This document shows positions 40,001 to 50,888 of a DNA stretch of 64,000 nt, piece by piece. The stretch comes from Erythrophleum ivorense. Taxonomy: Eukaryota > Streptophyta > Magnoliopsida > Fabales > Fabaceae. The notes beneath the pieces were generated by a model that ran no database searches, had not been told where the DNA came from, and saw only the letters and a program-made list of their open reading frames with translations. Within the stretch, counting starts at the first letter, position 1; each line of letters starts with the position of its first letter. Both the position numbers and the translations under genes were made by a program. The stretch spans positions 17,681,294-17,745,293 of the forward strand of contig JAIUCV010000009.1 in assembly GCA_026724425.1 (NCBI GenBank). Direction: 5' to 3'.

Positions 40001-40459
40001 GGAACCCAAAACTCTCCCTGAAGCCTCCCAGTATCTCCTTTTGGCCTCCACCCCCCTGGTCACATTCCCTCCTTTTCTGTACCAGGGAAAAAAAAAGTCC
40101 AATAAAAACCTAATAAACTAATTACAAATATGCCATTATCAGAAATTAATAAAAGTCAGAAAATCATGCTCCAATCTTAACCCTTGATCCACTTTAATTT
40201 CTTAATTTACTTGCTCAAAAATTCAGCACAAAATTAATAAATGTTTTAAAGATTGAATGTATTTAACTCATCAAAGAATTATGGAGAATGAAATATTAGC
40301 AATTTAAATCCAAAAATTCTCCTAATTAATTCATAATTATATTATTTTCTAAAACTAACCATAATTCAAATATTGCATAATAAATCCATTTATGCTCAAA
40401 TTAATCAATAAAGAAAATAATAAATGCGGATAAAAATATATGAAAATTCATCCTCCCAG
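37025..40459 (-). repeat. Higher-order trimer repeat within the array
   Basis: Units 37025, 37595 and 38168 pair with 38741, 39312 and 39885 respectively. The first pair shares CCTAATTATTCAAAATTA and TAAAACTGTGG. The second shares GAATTCAACCC, CCCGAGGGA and GAATTAAGGAG. The third shares CAACTCATCC, TCACATTCCC and TTGCTCAAAAATTCAGC. Period is about 1.72 kb, three units. Confidence 0.8.
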
Positions 40460-43400
40460 AAGTCGAAGAATAATGCAGCAATTCAATTCATCCTCCCAGT
40501 GCGCTTTCTTCTTCTGTGTGCGTCCAGTGTGAAGAAAAATATATGAACCTAGCCCTCAGCTACTGTAATCCCGAAGGAACCCAAAACTTTCCCTGAAGCC
40601 TCCAATATCTCCCTTCGGCCTCCAACCCCCCAGTCACGTTCCCCTCCTTTTCTGCCCAAGGAAAAAAAAAGTCCAACGAAAACCTAATAAACTAATTACA
40701 AATATGCCATTATCAGAAATTAATAAAAGTCAAAAAATCATGCTCCAATCCTAACCCTTGATCCACTTTAATTTCTTAATTTACTTGCCCAAAAATTCTG
40801 CACAAAATTAATAAATGTTTTAAAGATTGCAAATAATCAACTCATCAAAGAATCAAGGAGAATAAAATATTAGCAATTTAAATCAAAAAATTCTCCTAAT
40901 TAATTCAAAATTATATTATTTTCCAAATTTAGCCATAAATTCAAATATTGCATAATAAATCCATTTAACCTTAAATTAATCATTAAAAAATAATAATAAA
41001 TGTTGATAAAAATATATGAAAATTCATCCTCCCAGAAGTCGAAGAATAATGCAGCAATTCAATTCATCCTCCTAGTGCGCTTTCTTCTTCTGTGTGCGTC
41101 CAGTGTGAAGAAAAATATATGAATCTAGCCCTCAGCTACTGCAGTCCCGAAGGAACCCAAAACTTTCCCTGAAGCCTCCAGTATCTCCTTTTGGCCTCCA
41201 CCCCCCTGGTCACGTTCCCTCCTTTTCTGTACCAGGAAAAAAAAAGTCCAATAAAAACCTAATAAACTAATTACAAATATGCCATTATCAGAAATTAATA
41301 AAAGTCAGAAAATCATGCTCCAATCTTAACCCTTGATCCACTTTAATTTCTTAATTTACTTGCTCAAAAATTCAGCACAAAATTAATAAATATTTTAAAG
41401 ATTGAAAATATTTACTCATCAAAGAATTATGGAGAATAAAATATTAGCAATTAAAATCCAAAAATTCACCTAATTAATTCAAAATTATATTATTTTTCAA
41501 AATTACCCATAATTCAAATATTGCATAAAAAATCCATTTAAGCACAAATTAACCATTAAAAATAATAATAAATGTGGATAAAAATATATGAAAATTCATC
41601 CTCCCAGAAGCCGAAGAATAATGCAGCAATTCAATTTATCCTCCCAGTGCGCTTTCTTCTTCTGTGTGCGTCCAGTGTGAAGAAAAATATATGAATCTAG
41701 CCCTCAACTACTGCAGTCCCGAAGGAACCCAAAACTCTCCCTAAAGCCTCCAGTATCACCTTTCGGCCTCCACCCCCCCCAGTCACGTTCCTTCCTTTTT
41801 TTGCACCAGGAAAAAAAAAGTCCAATAAAAACCTAATAAACTAATTACAAATATGCCATTATCAGAAATTAATAAAAGTCAGAAAATCATGCTCCAATCT
41901 TAACCCTTGATCCACTTTAATTTCTTAATTTACTTGCTCAAAAATTCAGCACACAATTAATAAATGTTTTGAAGATTGAATGTATTTAACTCATCAAAGA
42001 ATTATGGAGAATGAAATATTAGCAACTTAAATCTAAAAATTCGCCTAATTAATTCAAAATTATATTATTTTCTAAAACTAACCATAATTCAAATATTGCA
42101 TAATAAATCCATTTATGCTCAAATTAATCAATAAAGAAAATAATAAATGCGGATAAAAATATATGAAAATTCATCCTCCCAGAAGTCGAAGAATAATGCA
42201 GCAATTCAATTCATCCTCCCCAGTGCGCTTTCTTCTTCTATGTGCATCCAGTGTGAAGAAAAATATATGAACCTAGCCCTCAGCTACTGCAATCCCGAAG
42301 GAACCCAAAACTTTCCCTGAAGCATCCAGTATCTCCTTTCGGCCTCCACCCCTCCCAATGCACTTTCTTCTTCTGTGTGCTTCCAGTGTGAAGAAAAATA
42401 TATGAGTCTGGCCCTCAGCTACTGCAATTCCGAAGGAACCCAAAACTCTCCCCTGAAGCCTCCAGTATCTCCTTTCGGCCTCCACCCCCTGGTCACGTTC
42501 CCTCCTTTTCTGCACCAGGAGAAAAAAAGTCCAATGAAAACCTAATAAACTAATTACAAATATGCCATTATCATAAATTAATAAAAGTCAAAAAATCATG
42601 CTCCAATCTTAACCCTTGATCCACTTTAATTTCTTAATTTACTTGCTCAAAAATTCAGCACAAAATTAATAAATGTTTTGAAGATTGAATGTATTTAACT
42701 CATCAAAGAATTATGGAGAATGAAATATTAGCAATTTAAATCTAAAAATTCTCCTAATTAATTCAAAATAATATTATTTTCTAAAACTAACCATAATTCA
42801 AATATTGCATAATAAATCCATTTATGCTCAAATTAATCAATAAAGAAAATAATAAATGCGGATAAAAATATATGAAAATTCATCCTCCCAGAAGTCGAAG
42901 GAATAATGCAGCAATTCAATTCATCCTCCCAGTGCGCTTTCTTCTTCTGTGTGCGTCCAGTGTGAAGAAAAATATATAAATCTAGCCCTCAGCTACTGCA
43001 GTCCCGAAGGAACCCAAAACTCTCCCTGAAGCCTCCACTATCTCCTTTCGGCCTCCACCCCCTTGTCACATTCCCTCCTTTTCAACACCAGGAAAAAAAA
43101 GTCCAATGAAAACCTAATAAACTAATTACAAATATGCCATTATCAGAAATTAATAAAAGTCAAAAAATCATGCTCCAATCTTAACCCTTGATCCACTTTA
43201 ATTTCTTAATTTACTGCCCAAAAATTTTGCACAAAATTAATAAATGTTTTGAAGATTGAAAATATTTTAACTCATCAAAGAACTATGAAGAACAAAATAA
43301 TAGCAATTTAAATCCAAAAATTCACCTAATTAATTCCAAAATATATTATTTTCCAAAAGTACCCATAATTCAAATATTGCATAACAAATCCATTTAAGCT

Positions 43401-43463
43401 CAAATTAATAATTAAAAATAATAATAAATGTGGATAAAAATATATGAATATTCATCCTCCCAG

Positions 43464-45754
43464 AAGTCGAAGAATAATGCAGCAATTCAATTCATTCTCC
43501 CAGTGCGCTTTCTTCTTCTGTGTGCGTCCAGTGTGAAGAAAAATATATGAATCTAGCCCTCAGCTACTGCAATCCCGAAGGAACCCAAAACTCTCCCTGA
43601 GGCCTCCAGTATCTCCTTTCGGCCTCCACCACCGTGGTCACGTTCCCTCCTTTTCTGCACCAGGAAAAAAAAAGTCCAATGAAAACCTAATAAACTAATT
43701 ACAAATATGCCATTATCATAAATTAATAAAAGTCAAAAAATCATGCTCCAATCTTATCCCTTGATTCACTTCAATTTCTTAATTTACTTGCCCAAAAATT
43801 CAGCACAAAATTATAAATGTTTGAAGATTGAAAATACTGAAATCATCAAAGAATTATGGAGAATAAAATATTAGCAATTTAAATCCAAAAATTCTCCTAA
43901 TTAATTCAAAATTATTTTATTCTCTAAAATTAACCATAAATTCAAATATTGCATAATAAATCCATTTAAGCTCAAATTAATCATTAAAAATAATAATAAA
44001 AGTGGATAAAAATATATGCAAATTCATCCTCCCTGAAGCCGAAGAATAATGCAGCAATTCAATTCATCCTCCCAGTGCACTTTCTTCTTCTGTGTGCTTC
44101 CAGTGTGAAGAAAAATATGAGTCTGGCCCTCAGCTACTGCAGTTCCGAAGGAACCCAAAACTCTCCCTGAAGCCTCCAGTATCTCCTTTCGGCCTCCCAC
44201 CCCCTGGTCACGTTCCCTCCTTTTCTGCACCAGGAAAAAAAAAGTCCAATGAAAACCTAATAAACTAATTACAAATATGCCATTATCAGAAATTAATAAA
44301 AGTCAAAAAATCATGCTCCAATCTTAACCCCTTGATCCACTTTAATTTCTTAATTTACTTGCCCAAAAATTCTGCACAAAATTAATAAATGTTTTAAAGA
44401 TTGAAAATATTTAACTCATCAAAGAATTATGGAGAATAAAATATTAGCAATTTAAATCCAAAAATTCTCCTAATTAATTCAAAATTATATTATTTTCCAA
44501 AATTAACCTTAAATTCAAATATTGCATAATAAATCCATTTAAGCTCAAATTAATCATTAAAAATAATGATAAAAGTGGATAAAAATATATGAAAATTCAT
44601 CCTCCCAGAAAGTCAAAGAATAATGCAGCAATTCAATTCATCCTCCCAGTGCGCTTTCTTCTTCTGTGTGCGTCCAGTGTGAAGAAAAATATATGAGTCT
44701 AGCCCTCAGCTACTGCAGTCCCGAAGGAACCCAAAACTCTCCCTGAAGCCTCCAGTGTCACCTTTCGGCCTCCACCCCCCTGGTCACGTTCCCTCCTGTT
44801 CTGCACCAGGAAAAAAAAAGTCCAATGAAAACCGAATAAACTAATTACAAATATGCCATTTTTAGAAATTAATAAAAGTCAAAAAATCATTCTCCAATCT
44901 TAACCCTTTATCCACTTTAATTTCTTTCTTTACTTGCCCAAAAATTCTGCACAAAATTAATAAATGTTTTAAAGATTGGAAATATTTAACTCATCAAAGA
45001 ATTATGGAGAATAAAATATTAGCAATTTAAATCCAAAAATTCTCCTAATTAATTCAAAATTATTTTATTCTCTAAAATTAACCATAAATTCAAATATTGC
45101 ATAATAAATCCATTTAAGCTCAAATTAATCATTAAAAATAATAATAAAAGTGGATAAAAATATATGCAAATTCATCCTCCCTGAAGCCGAAGAATAATGC
45201 AGCAATTCAATTCATCCTCCCAGTGCACTTTCTTCTTCTGTGTGCTTCCAGTGTGAAGAAAAATATGAGTCTGGCCCTCAGCTACTGCAGTTCCGAAGGA
45301 ACCCAAAACTCTCCCTGAAGCCTCCAGTATCTCCTTTCGGCCTCCACCCCCTGGTCACGTTCCCTCCTTTTCTGCACCAGGAGAAAAAAAGTCCAATGAA
45401 AACCTAATAAACTAATTACAAATATGCCATTATCAGAAATTAATAAAAGTTAAAAAATCATGCTCCAATCTTAACCCTTGATCCACTTTAATTTCTTAAT
45501 TTACTTGCCCAAAAATTCTGCACAAAATTAATAAATGTTTTAAAGATTGAAAACATTTAACTCATCAAAGAATTATGGAGGATAAAATATTAGTAATTTA
45601 AATCCAAAAATTCTCCTAATTAATTCAAAATTATATTTTTTTCCAAAATTTACCATAATTCAAATATTGCATAATAAATCCATTTAAGCTCAAATTAATC
45701 ATTGAAAATAATAATAAATGTGGATAAAAAGTATATGAAAATTCATCCTCCTAG
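43464..45754 (-). repeat. Higher-order dimer repeat within the array
   Basis: Units 43464 and 44610 both end with ATTTTATTCTCTAAAATTA and AAAAGTGG...ATATGCAAATT. Units 44036 and 45184 share CCCTGAAGCCGAAG, GTGCACTTTC, GTGCTTCCAGTG and GAGTCTGGCCC. The dimer period is about 1146 bp. Confidence 0.8.
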
Positions 45755-47242
45755 AAGTCGAAGAATAATGCAGCAATTCAATTCATCCTCCCAGTACGCT
45801 TTCTTCTTCTGTGTGCGTCCAGTGTGAAGAAAAATATATGAATCTAGCCCTCAGCTACTGCAGTCCCGAAGGAACCCAAAACTCTCCCTGAAGCCTCTAG
45901 TATCTTCTTTCGGCCTCCACCCCCTAGTCACGTTCCGTCCTTTTCTGCACTAGGAGAAAAAAAGTCCAATGAAAACCTAATAAACTAATTACAAATATGC
46001 CATTATCAGAAATTAATAAAAGTCAAAAAATCATGCTCCAATCTTAACCCTTGATCCTCTTTAATTTCTTAATTTACTTGCCAAAAATTCTGCACAAAAT
46101 TAATAAATGTTTTAAAGATTGAAAATATTTAACTCATCAAAGAATTATGGAGAATAAAATATTAGCAATTTAAATTCAAAAATTCTCCTAATTAATTCAA
46201 AATTATATTATTTTCCAAAATTAATCATAAATTCAAATATTGCATAATAAATCCATTTAAGCTCAAATTAATCATTAAAATAATAATAAATGTAGATAAA
46301 AATATATGAAAATTAGTATTTATCACTTAAACTCTAGCTTAGTCTATAAACCCCTTTATATTTCTAAGAATGCACCCAATGAAGCAATACCTATCAAATA
46401 AATTGTAGGCTCCATTCTTTTCTTTGAAATATGATTCTTGACTCCTTTTAAGCCTCCTGGAGTCATTACACAATTAAAATAAAGAGCCTAACTACATGTT
46501 GCTTTTTTCGAGCATATTATGGAACATATAAGGCCAAATCACTTTGTATGATTTTTAAATTTTTTCCAAGGCTTACCCTCATCTGCACTCATCATATATG
46601 ACTCAAAAATGGGCTTGAAACAAATTAAAACTATCCTTAAGTACACAGACTCCCTGAGGCCAAGACTAGGAAGCTTGATGATCTCCTTGATCTTTGCTTT
46701 GTTTTCTTGATGGACGAAGTACATGGGGAGACTTCTAGGGATCTTAGGAGCTCATTTAAACTCTCATTTAGACATAGAAATCAATGTATCAAGTCAGATT
46801 TTGTAAGGAACATATGAGACCCTAGACTTTGCATCTTGAATTTCTATAGAAATTTGTTAATTCTCTTTGCATATTCTTAATCTCCACACCCTTTTTCCTA
46901 AGAATCACCCTTGGTTCTACCTAAAAATCAAATCCTCTTAGGTCTTCTCAAGTAGGGCGAAAAGGTGGAGAAGGGAAGCAAGGGGGTAGCAACCATGGAA
47001 GAAGAAATTACCTTGTTTTCTTACTTTTTCTTACTTGAATCTTGTGTCCTTTGAGCTCCTATCTTCAAATCCAAAATTTTCCCCTAATTTCTCCCTTAAA
47101 ACAGATTTATAAACTTCATTATAATCATAGGAAATAAAAGAGAATAGAGGAGAGGAGGTTTTAATGGAAGAAAGCATGAAAAACTACCAAAATTTCATAC
47201 CTTTTTGCTTGAATTTCTCCTCCTCTTCTTCTTCCTCTTGTG

Positions 47243-50195
47243 TGTAACAATCCTAACTTCTAATCATGATAATTAAAGTTAAGTACGTGATTAATAATCA
47301 TAAATCAAAGTTGAAAATTATTACAACTAATTACATTCGAAAAATGCAGGGAAATTTGAACCTTGATGTTATTAGGGTCATTAATTAGACAACTATAATT
47401 ATTCGAATGTGCAAGTGAATTTAATCATCAATAAGGAGCCTTTGATCCTTCCATCTATTAATTTCAACTCATAAAAACCTCCTACAAGTGTTTCTAGATT
47501 ATTCCTTAGTATTACCATAAGTGAAACTAAGGTTTCTAGGTGAATATGAGAAATTGAGCACCTTGACTGCGGCTAAATTCTCTTACGCCGCGGCCAATTA
47601 CTCTCAGGTTCAACTCATTACACCTTCACAAATTTTGCACATTTCACCGTGACCAAATACCCTTTTAGTTGCAATGAATTACCCTCTGGAACACCACTAA
47701 ACCTGCCTCTCACACTTTGCTGTGGCTAACTTCACTATTTGTCGTGCCCAATTGCTCTCTATTTTCTTCCCTGGCAATGTCGTCACATTTGGCCGCAGCT
47801 AATTACCCTCTGTTACTCTCCCTGGGCAACTTCATCACTTTCAGCCAAGGCCAATTAAATTTTGGCCGCAGCCAATTCCCTTTTGTTCTTATAACTCCCA
47901 AGATTTCATTCTATGCTCTCCAATTCCCCCTCTAGCAACACTCTAGGCCACTTTAACTTAGTTTGAGAAGATTTAGTGTCTTTCTTTTACCTAATCTACC
48001 TAAAACATCTATCATTACCCGTTCAAAACTCAAATATGGATCTTTAACCTTCTAGGCACCATAAACTAATGAGTTCATAGATCAATGATAGTAAAGAATT
48101 CATACACTACTCACATTTCTGTTCAAACATAAGTCCCATTAAAAATTCTATACATCACTAGTTTAAATTGACATCTGATGTATCAAACGATTACAATCCC
48201 TATGCTTGGCAATTCATGATGCACTGCAGCAATTACATAAAACTAGTAGTTTAGCTATACGAATACAATCTAACAAAGTTTCCAAACCTACCTACTACTA
48301 AACCACATAATAGGCTTCCATTAATTTTCTCCTTGCCACTAAGAGGTCCAGTCCCTGAAAATGTTAGCCCACAATTAGGGTGAGATATGCAATCTCAGTA
48401 AACAAGAGAAAATTTTCATATATATGTACATATTAATCAATACAATGTAATTTCATATCATCAACACCAAAATCATCAATTCAATTTACAAATGAACTAG
48501 TTGAACTACTAATGACTACTGTCTCATACCAGCAATCATACATAACATATTAATGGCCAATAACACTGGGAGTGGTCCGTCCATGACACCAACTCCCTAA
48601 AGAGCACAACCTGGGCTCAGTGCATTCAAGGTCTAATCATAACCCAGTGCCCAATCGAAGCACATGCACGGGTGGCAGACGCACCATAGCTTCACCATGG
48701 ACTTACAAGGTCCAATCACAATAACAATTTAAGTAGTCAACTAATCATTTAGTATTTTAAAATCAAGTATCTGTAACAAATATTAGATTAACATGAGCAT
48801 ATACATAGAATTAAGAAGAATAACCCTGGTTATCTTAATGAAGCCAATTACTCTTCCTCTATCTACCACTATGATCTAAAGTATACCAAGCCTAACATAA
48901 GCATGATTATCATCATTTAACTATCATTAGTAAGGAAATTCTCCCTATCCACAGATTAATCTTAACAAGAAATCATCGAGAACTTCTTACCCAAGCTTCC
49001 TAATGATCTATTGCACCAATTCAAGGTCCATACATCAAAGTTCACCATGATTCACTCCCCACAACTCCATTTTCGCACATGTACAAACCAAGCAGTAAAA
49101 GTCAATCCAAAATGTGGGAATTCAACACATACACCACACAAAAGAAGAGGGAACACTTACCCATACACCCAAAAGGTCAAATAGATTGAGTTGATCCTTA
49201 ACTATCCAAAATTCGAATTTGAGTCATCAAGCATAGAAACCTCAGTGTTTTACCTTCATTTTCTTATAATTTCGCATAATAGCAAAACTCATTATGAAAA
49301 TCATTCCTTAGGGACATTTTTCAACAAAATAATACACAAAATGGAAGGGAAATGCTTACCCAATCATCCCCCTAACCTTCAACTCTAAAAATCTGGCAAT
49401 AATCATCCAAAAACCAGATTTCATCTTAAGAAAAGATGAAAATTCTCTAAATGACAAACCATTCGGACTAAAATGTAAAGGAAGATAAGAGGGTCAAGTT
49501 ATATAGAACTACCTTGGCTAAATCTTCCTTTAAGAGTGCAAATCTGAGCTAAAATGTTAAGAAACCCTAGCCCTTCTCCTAACATGTGAATTTCTTCTCT
49601 TGCCTTTTGTGTTTTCTATTGAATGGGGGGGAGGCTGCTAAACCTTTAAGGTTATTAGGGGGAAATGGGCCAACCCATTAGCCCAATGTCCATTTAGGCT
49701 CATTTCTAGTTATTAGGCCATTACTTTATGAGGTAGGTTGCAGAAACTCTTGGGGTTAGGGAGGAATGTGTTGACCCAAAGGTCCTATTCCTTGTGGGTT
49801 CAGATTTTAGTTAGGTTGGGCCATGAATTCTAGAGTTGTATGGGTTAAATAAGGGTTGGACCAAGCTTTAAGGGTCCATTATTCCAAATGGATTGATGCT
49901 TAACATGTTGGGCCATGATATATGGGTCAGTTAGGTTCAAAATAGGTTGGGCTTCCCTAAGAATAGAGTTGGGTCATAATTAGATGAGATTGGGCCTTTA
50001 ATAATGTTCTTGACACACATAATTTAATCATTGGCCCAAGTCACATTTAAATCCATAAATATTATCATACTTCTTCAAAATGGTCCAAGTAATAATTATT
50101 ATGTTAAGATACTCAAATTTGTCATTTTTCTTAAGCCCTCTTAATAATTTCATAACCCTTAAATAATTACTATTAATTATTCCTGGGGTGTTACA
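47243..50195 (-). mobile_element. Solo LTR I (2.95 kb, second LTR family), inserted in LTR F
   Basis: TGTAACAATCC at 47243 to GGGGTGTTACA at 50195, with exact TTGTG duplications at 47238-47242 and 50196-50200. It has no interior. It is related to H and, reversed, to J: all three carry a CCCAATCGAAGCACATGCAC-like block (48650-48690 here) and a cluster of GCCGCGG-type motifs. Strand is inferred from J, whose TGTAACACCCC end I take as the LTR start. Confidence 0.85.
47565..47880 (-). repeat. Cluster of degenerate GCCGCGGCCAA-type motifs in LTR I
   Basis: GCGGCTAAATT, GCCGCGGCCAATT, GGCCGCAGCTAATT, GCCAAGGCCAATT and GGCCGCAGCCAATT recur over about 300 bp, separated by spacers often containing TACCCTCTG. 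The cluster is GC-richer than its surroundings. Confidence 0.6.
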
Positions 50196-50200
50196 TTGTG

Positions 50201-50290
50201 TGCCTCATCCAAGGGCTTCTTTCTCTGGTTTAGGGCAGAAACATATGAGGCTATATGAAGGTGAGAGTGGGGCGCCACTTATATATATAA
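50201..50290 (-). promoter_or_regulatory. TATA motif region of LTR F
   Basis: Minus-strand CCCTTATATATATAAGTGGCGCC lies at about 50270-50290. It is the same TATA plus GGCGCC arrangement as in B and E, about 0.59 kb from the LTR start at 50873. Confidence 0.5.
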
Positions 50291-50873
50291 GGGAGGAAGA
50301 AGAACTTCTCAAAAATTCCCATTTTGCCCTTCGTTCTTGGCATTTTCGTTTCTAATTCATTTTAGATCCTTTTTAAGAACTGTCTTTTCCATTATAAAAT
50401 TTAAGTTTCCAATTTAGTAAAGGAATCACTCAAATCGGAGTTAAAATCTTCCCAAATGAATCAATCAAAGTTCAGGTACACTGACATTGGAAAATATCCA
50501 TCGGAGGGGCTTTAACTGTCCTGGGCCTTCCCATGGTTTTCAGGGCCTTTGAGAACCTTGGAGAACTCAAAACTTTTATTTAAAAATCCCTCTTGTGTGA
50601 ATTCTAAAAATTACTCAAAATTACAAAAATGCCATTACGTTTTGTAAGTTTTTTTATAAGAAATTGTTTCTTCATTCTAGATATGTTTTTCTTCCCGTTT
50701 AAGCCTAGGATTCTCATTTTTAGGAGTTTAGAATGCTTCCCAAAATTTTGGGACCTTAACTACATCATTTCGGGGAACATCCTTTTGTATCTGGTAAGTT
50801 TCATTCGTTTATGGAGAAACCGTACGTTAAGTTTCTCACATTTTCTCTCATTTTTAGAGAATTGGATGTTACA

Positions 50874-50888
50874 TTTCTCCCCCCTTAA
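50874..50888 (-). other. Polypurine tract of element G
   Basis: Minus-strand TTTAAGGGGGGAGAAA is followed directly by the LTR start TGTAACATCC. Upstream, TTTTGAGGATAAAATTTA resembles the end of pol (EDKI) in many Ty3/gypsy elements. This fixes the orientation of the 3.7-kb LTR family. Confidence 0.75.

Larger units (their letters stand above)
36451..46313 (-). repeat. Satellite-like tandem array: 17 units of about 573 bp derived from LTR U3
   Basis: Using AAGTCGAAG (or AAGCCGAAG) as reference, units begin at 36451, 37025, 37595, 38168, 38741, 39312, 39885, 40460, 41036, 41608, 42183, 42892, 43464, 44036, 44610, 45184 and 45755. Spacing is 570-576 bp except for unit 42183, which carries an extra partial piece. 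Each junction reads ATTCATCCTCCCAG then AAGTCG. That fuses the end of the U3 segment to an internal CCAGAAGTC through short shared sequence. ATTCATCCTCCCAG also occurs 42 bp inside each unit, giving a short direct repeat at each junction. ORFs seen in it are chance. Confidence 0.93.
24973..46325 (-). mobile_element. Athila-like Ty3/gypsy element 2, structurally complete, 5' LTR hugely expanded
   Basis: It is bounded by TGATGATGCC at 24973 and TATTTATCA at 46325, with target duplications CTTAG (24968-24972) and CTTAA (46326-46330). LTR F resumes exactly afterwards. In minus-strand order: 5' LTR 46325-34927, PBS, gag, protease, RT, RNase H, integrase, noncoding tail, PPT, 3' LTR 27070-24973. 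Gag through RT lies in a single frame broken only by in-frame stops; frameshifts appear near 30150, 29690 and 29450. The domain order, DLG-type protease, Gag sequence and tRNA-Asp-like PBS fit the Athila branch. No envelope-like ORF is present. The element is dead but well preserved. Confidence 0.92.
34927..46325 (-). repeat. 5' LTR of Athila-like element 2, expanded to 11.4 kb
   Basis: Its first 2.08 kb from the PBS side (34927-37010) match the whole 3' LTR. Instead of ending there, the U3-end segment repeats again and again until the true LTR terminus, AGTATTTATCA, at 46325. The LTR is 11,399 bp against 2,098 bp for its partner. The excess of 9,301 bp is accounted for by 16 extra units of about 573 bp plus a partial unit of about 136 bp. 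The target duplication at 46326 shows that the outer end is genuine. Confidence 0.92.
22843..50873 (-). repeat. LTR F: 3' LTR of element G, split by two insertions
   Basis: TGTAACACCATATATTTC at 22843 to AATTGGATGTTACA at 50873. Own sequence is 22843-24972, 46331-47242 and 50201-50873, about 3.7 kb. It follows LTR B closely along its length; compare 23100-24900 with 6650-8450. It differs from the other five copies in being attached to a polypurine tract and interior sequence. It is interrupted by Athila-like element 2 and by LTR I. Confidence 0.85.

Noticed and set aside
42273..44230. ORFs of 80 and 68 codons on the minus strand starting MQKRRERDQGV
   Set aside because: They repeat with the 573-bp unit, are broken in most other units, and lie in LTR U3. 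Chance frames in a tandem array.
36451..46313. CRISPR-like or centromeric satellite array
   Set aside because: Units are 573 bp with no short repeat/spacer pattern. Their sequence is that of the adjacent LTR, so an independent centromeric satellite is not needed to explain them.
24973..46325. Bel/Pao, caulimovirus or other virus-like insertion instead of Athila
   Set aside because: Domain order protease-RT-RNase H-integrase, LTRs, 5-bp target duplications and the tRNA-Asp-like PBS all fit plant Ty3/gypsy; no movement protein or coat signature was seen.
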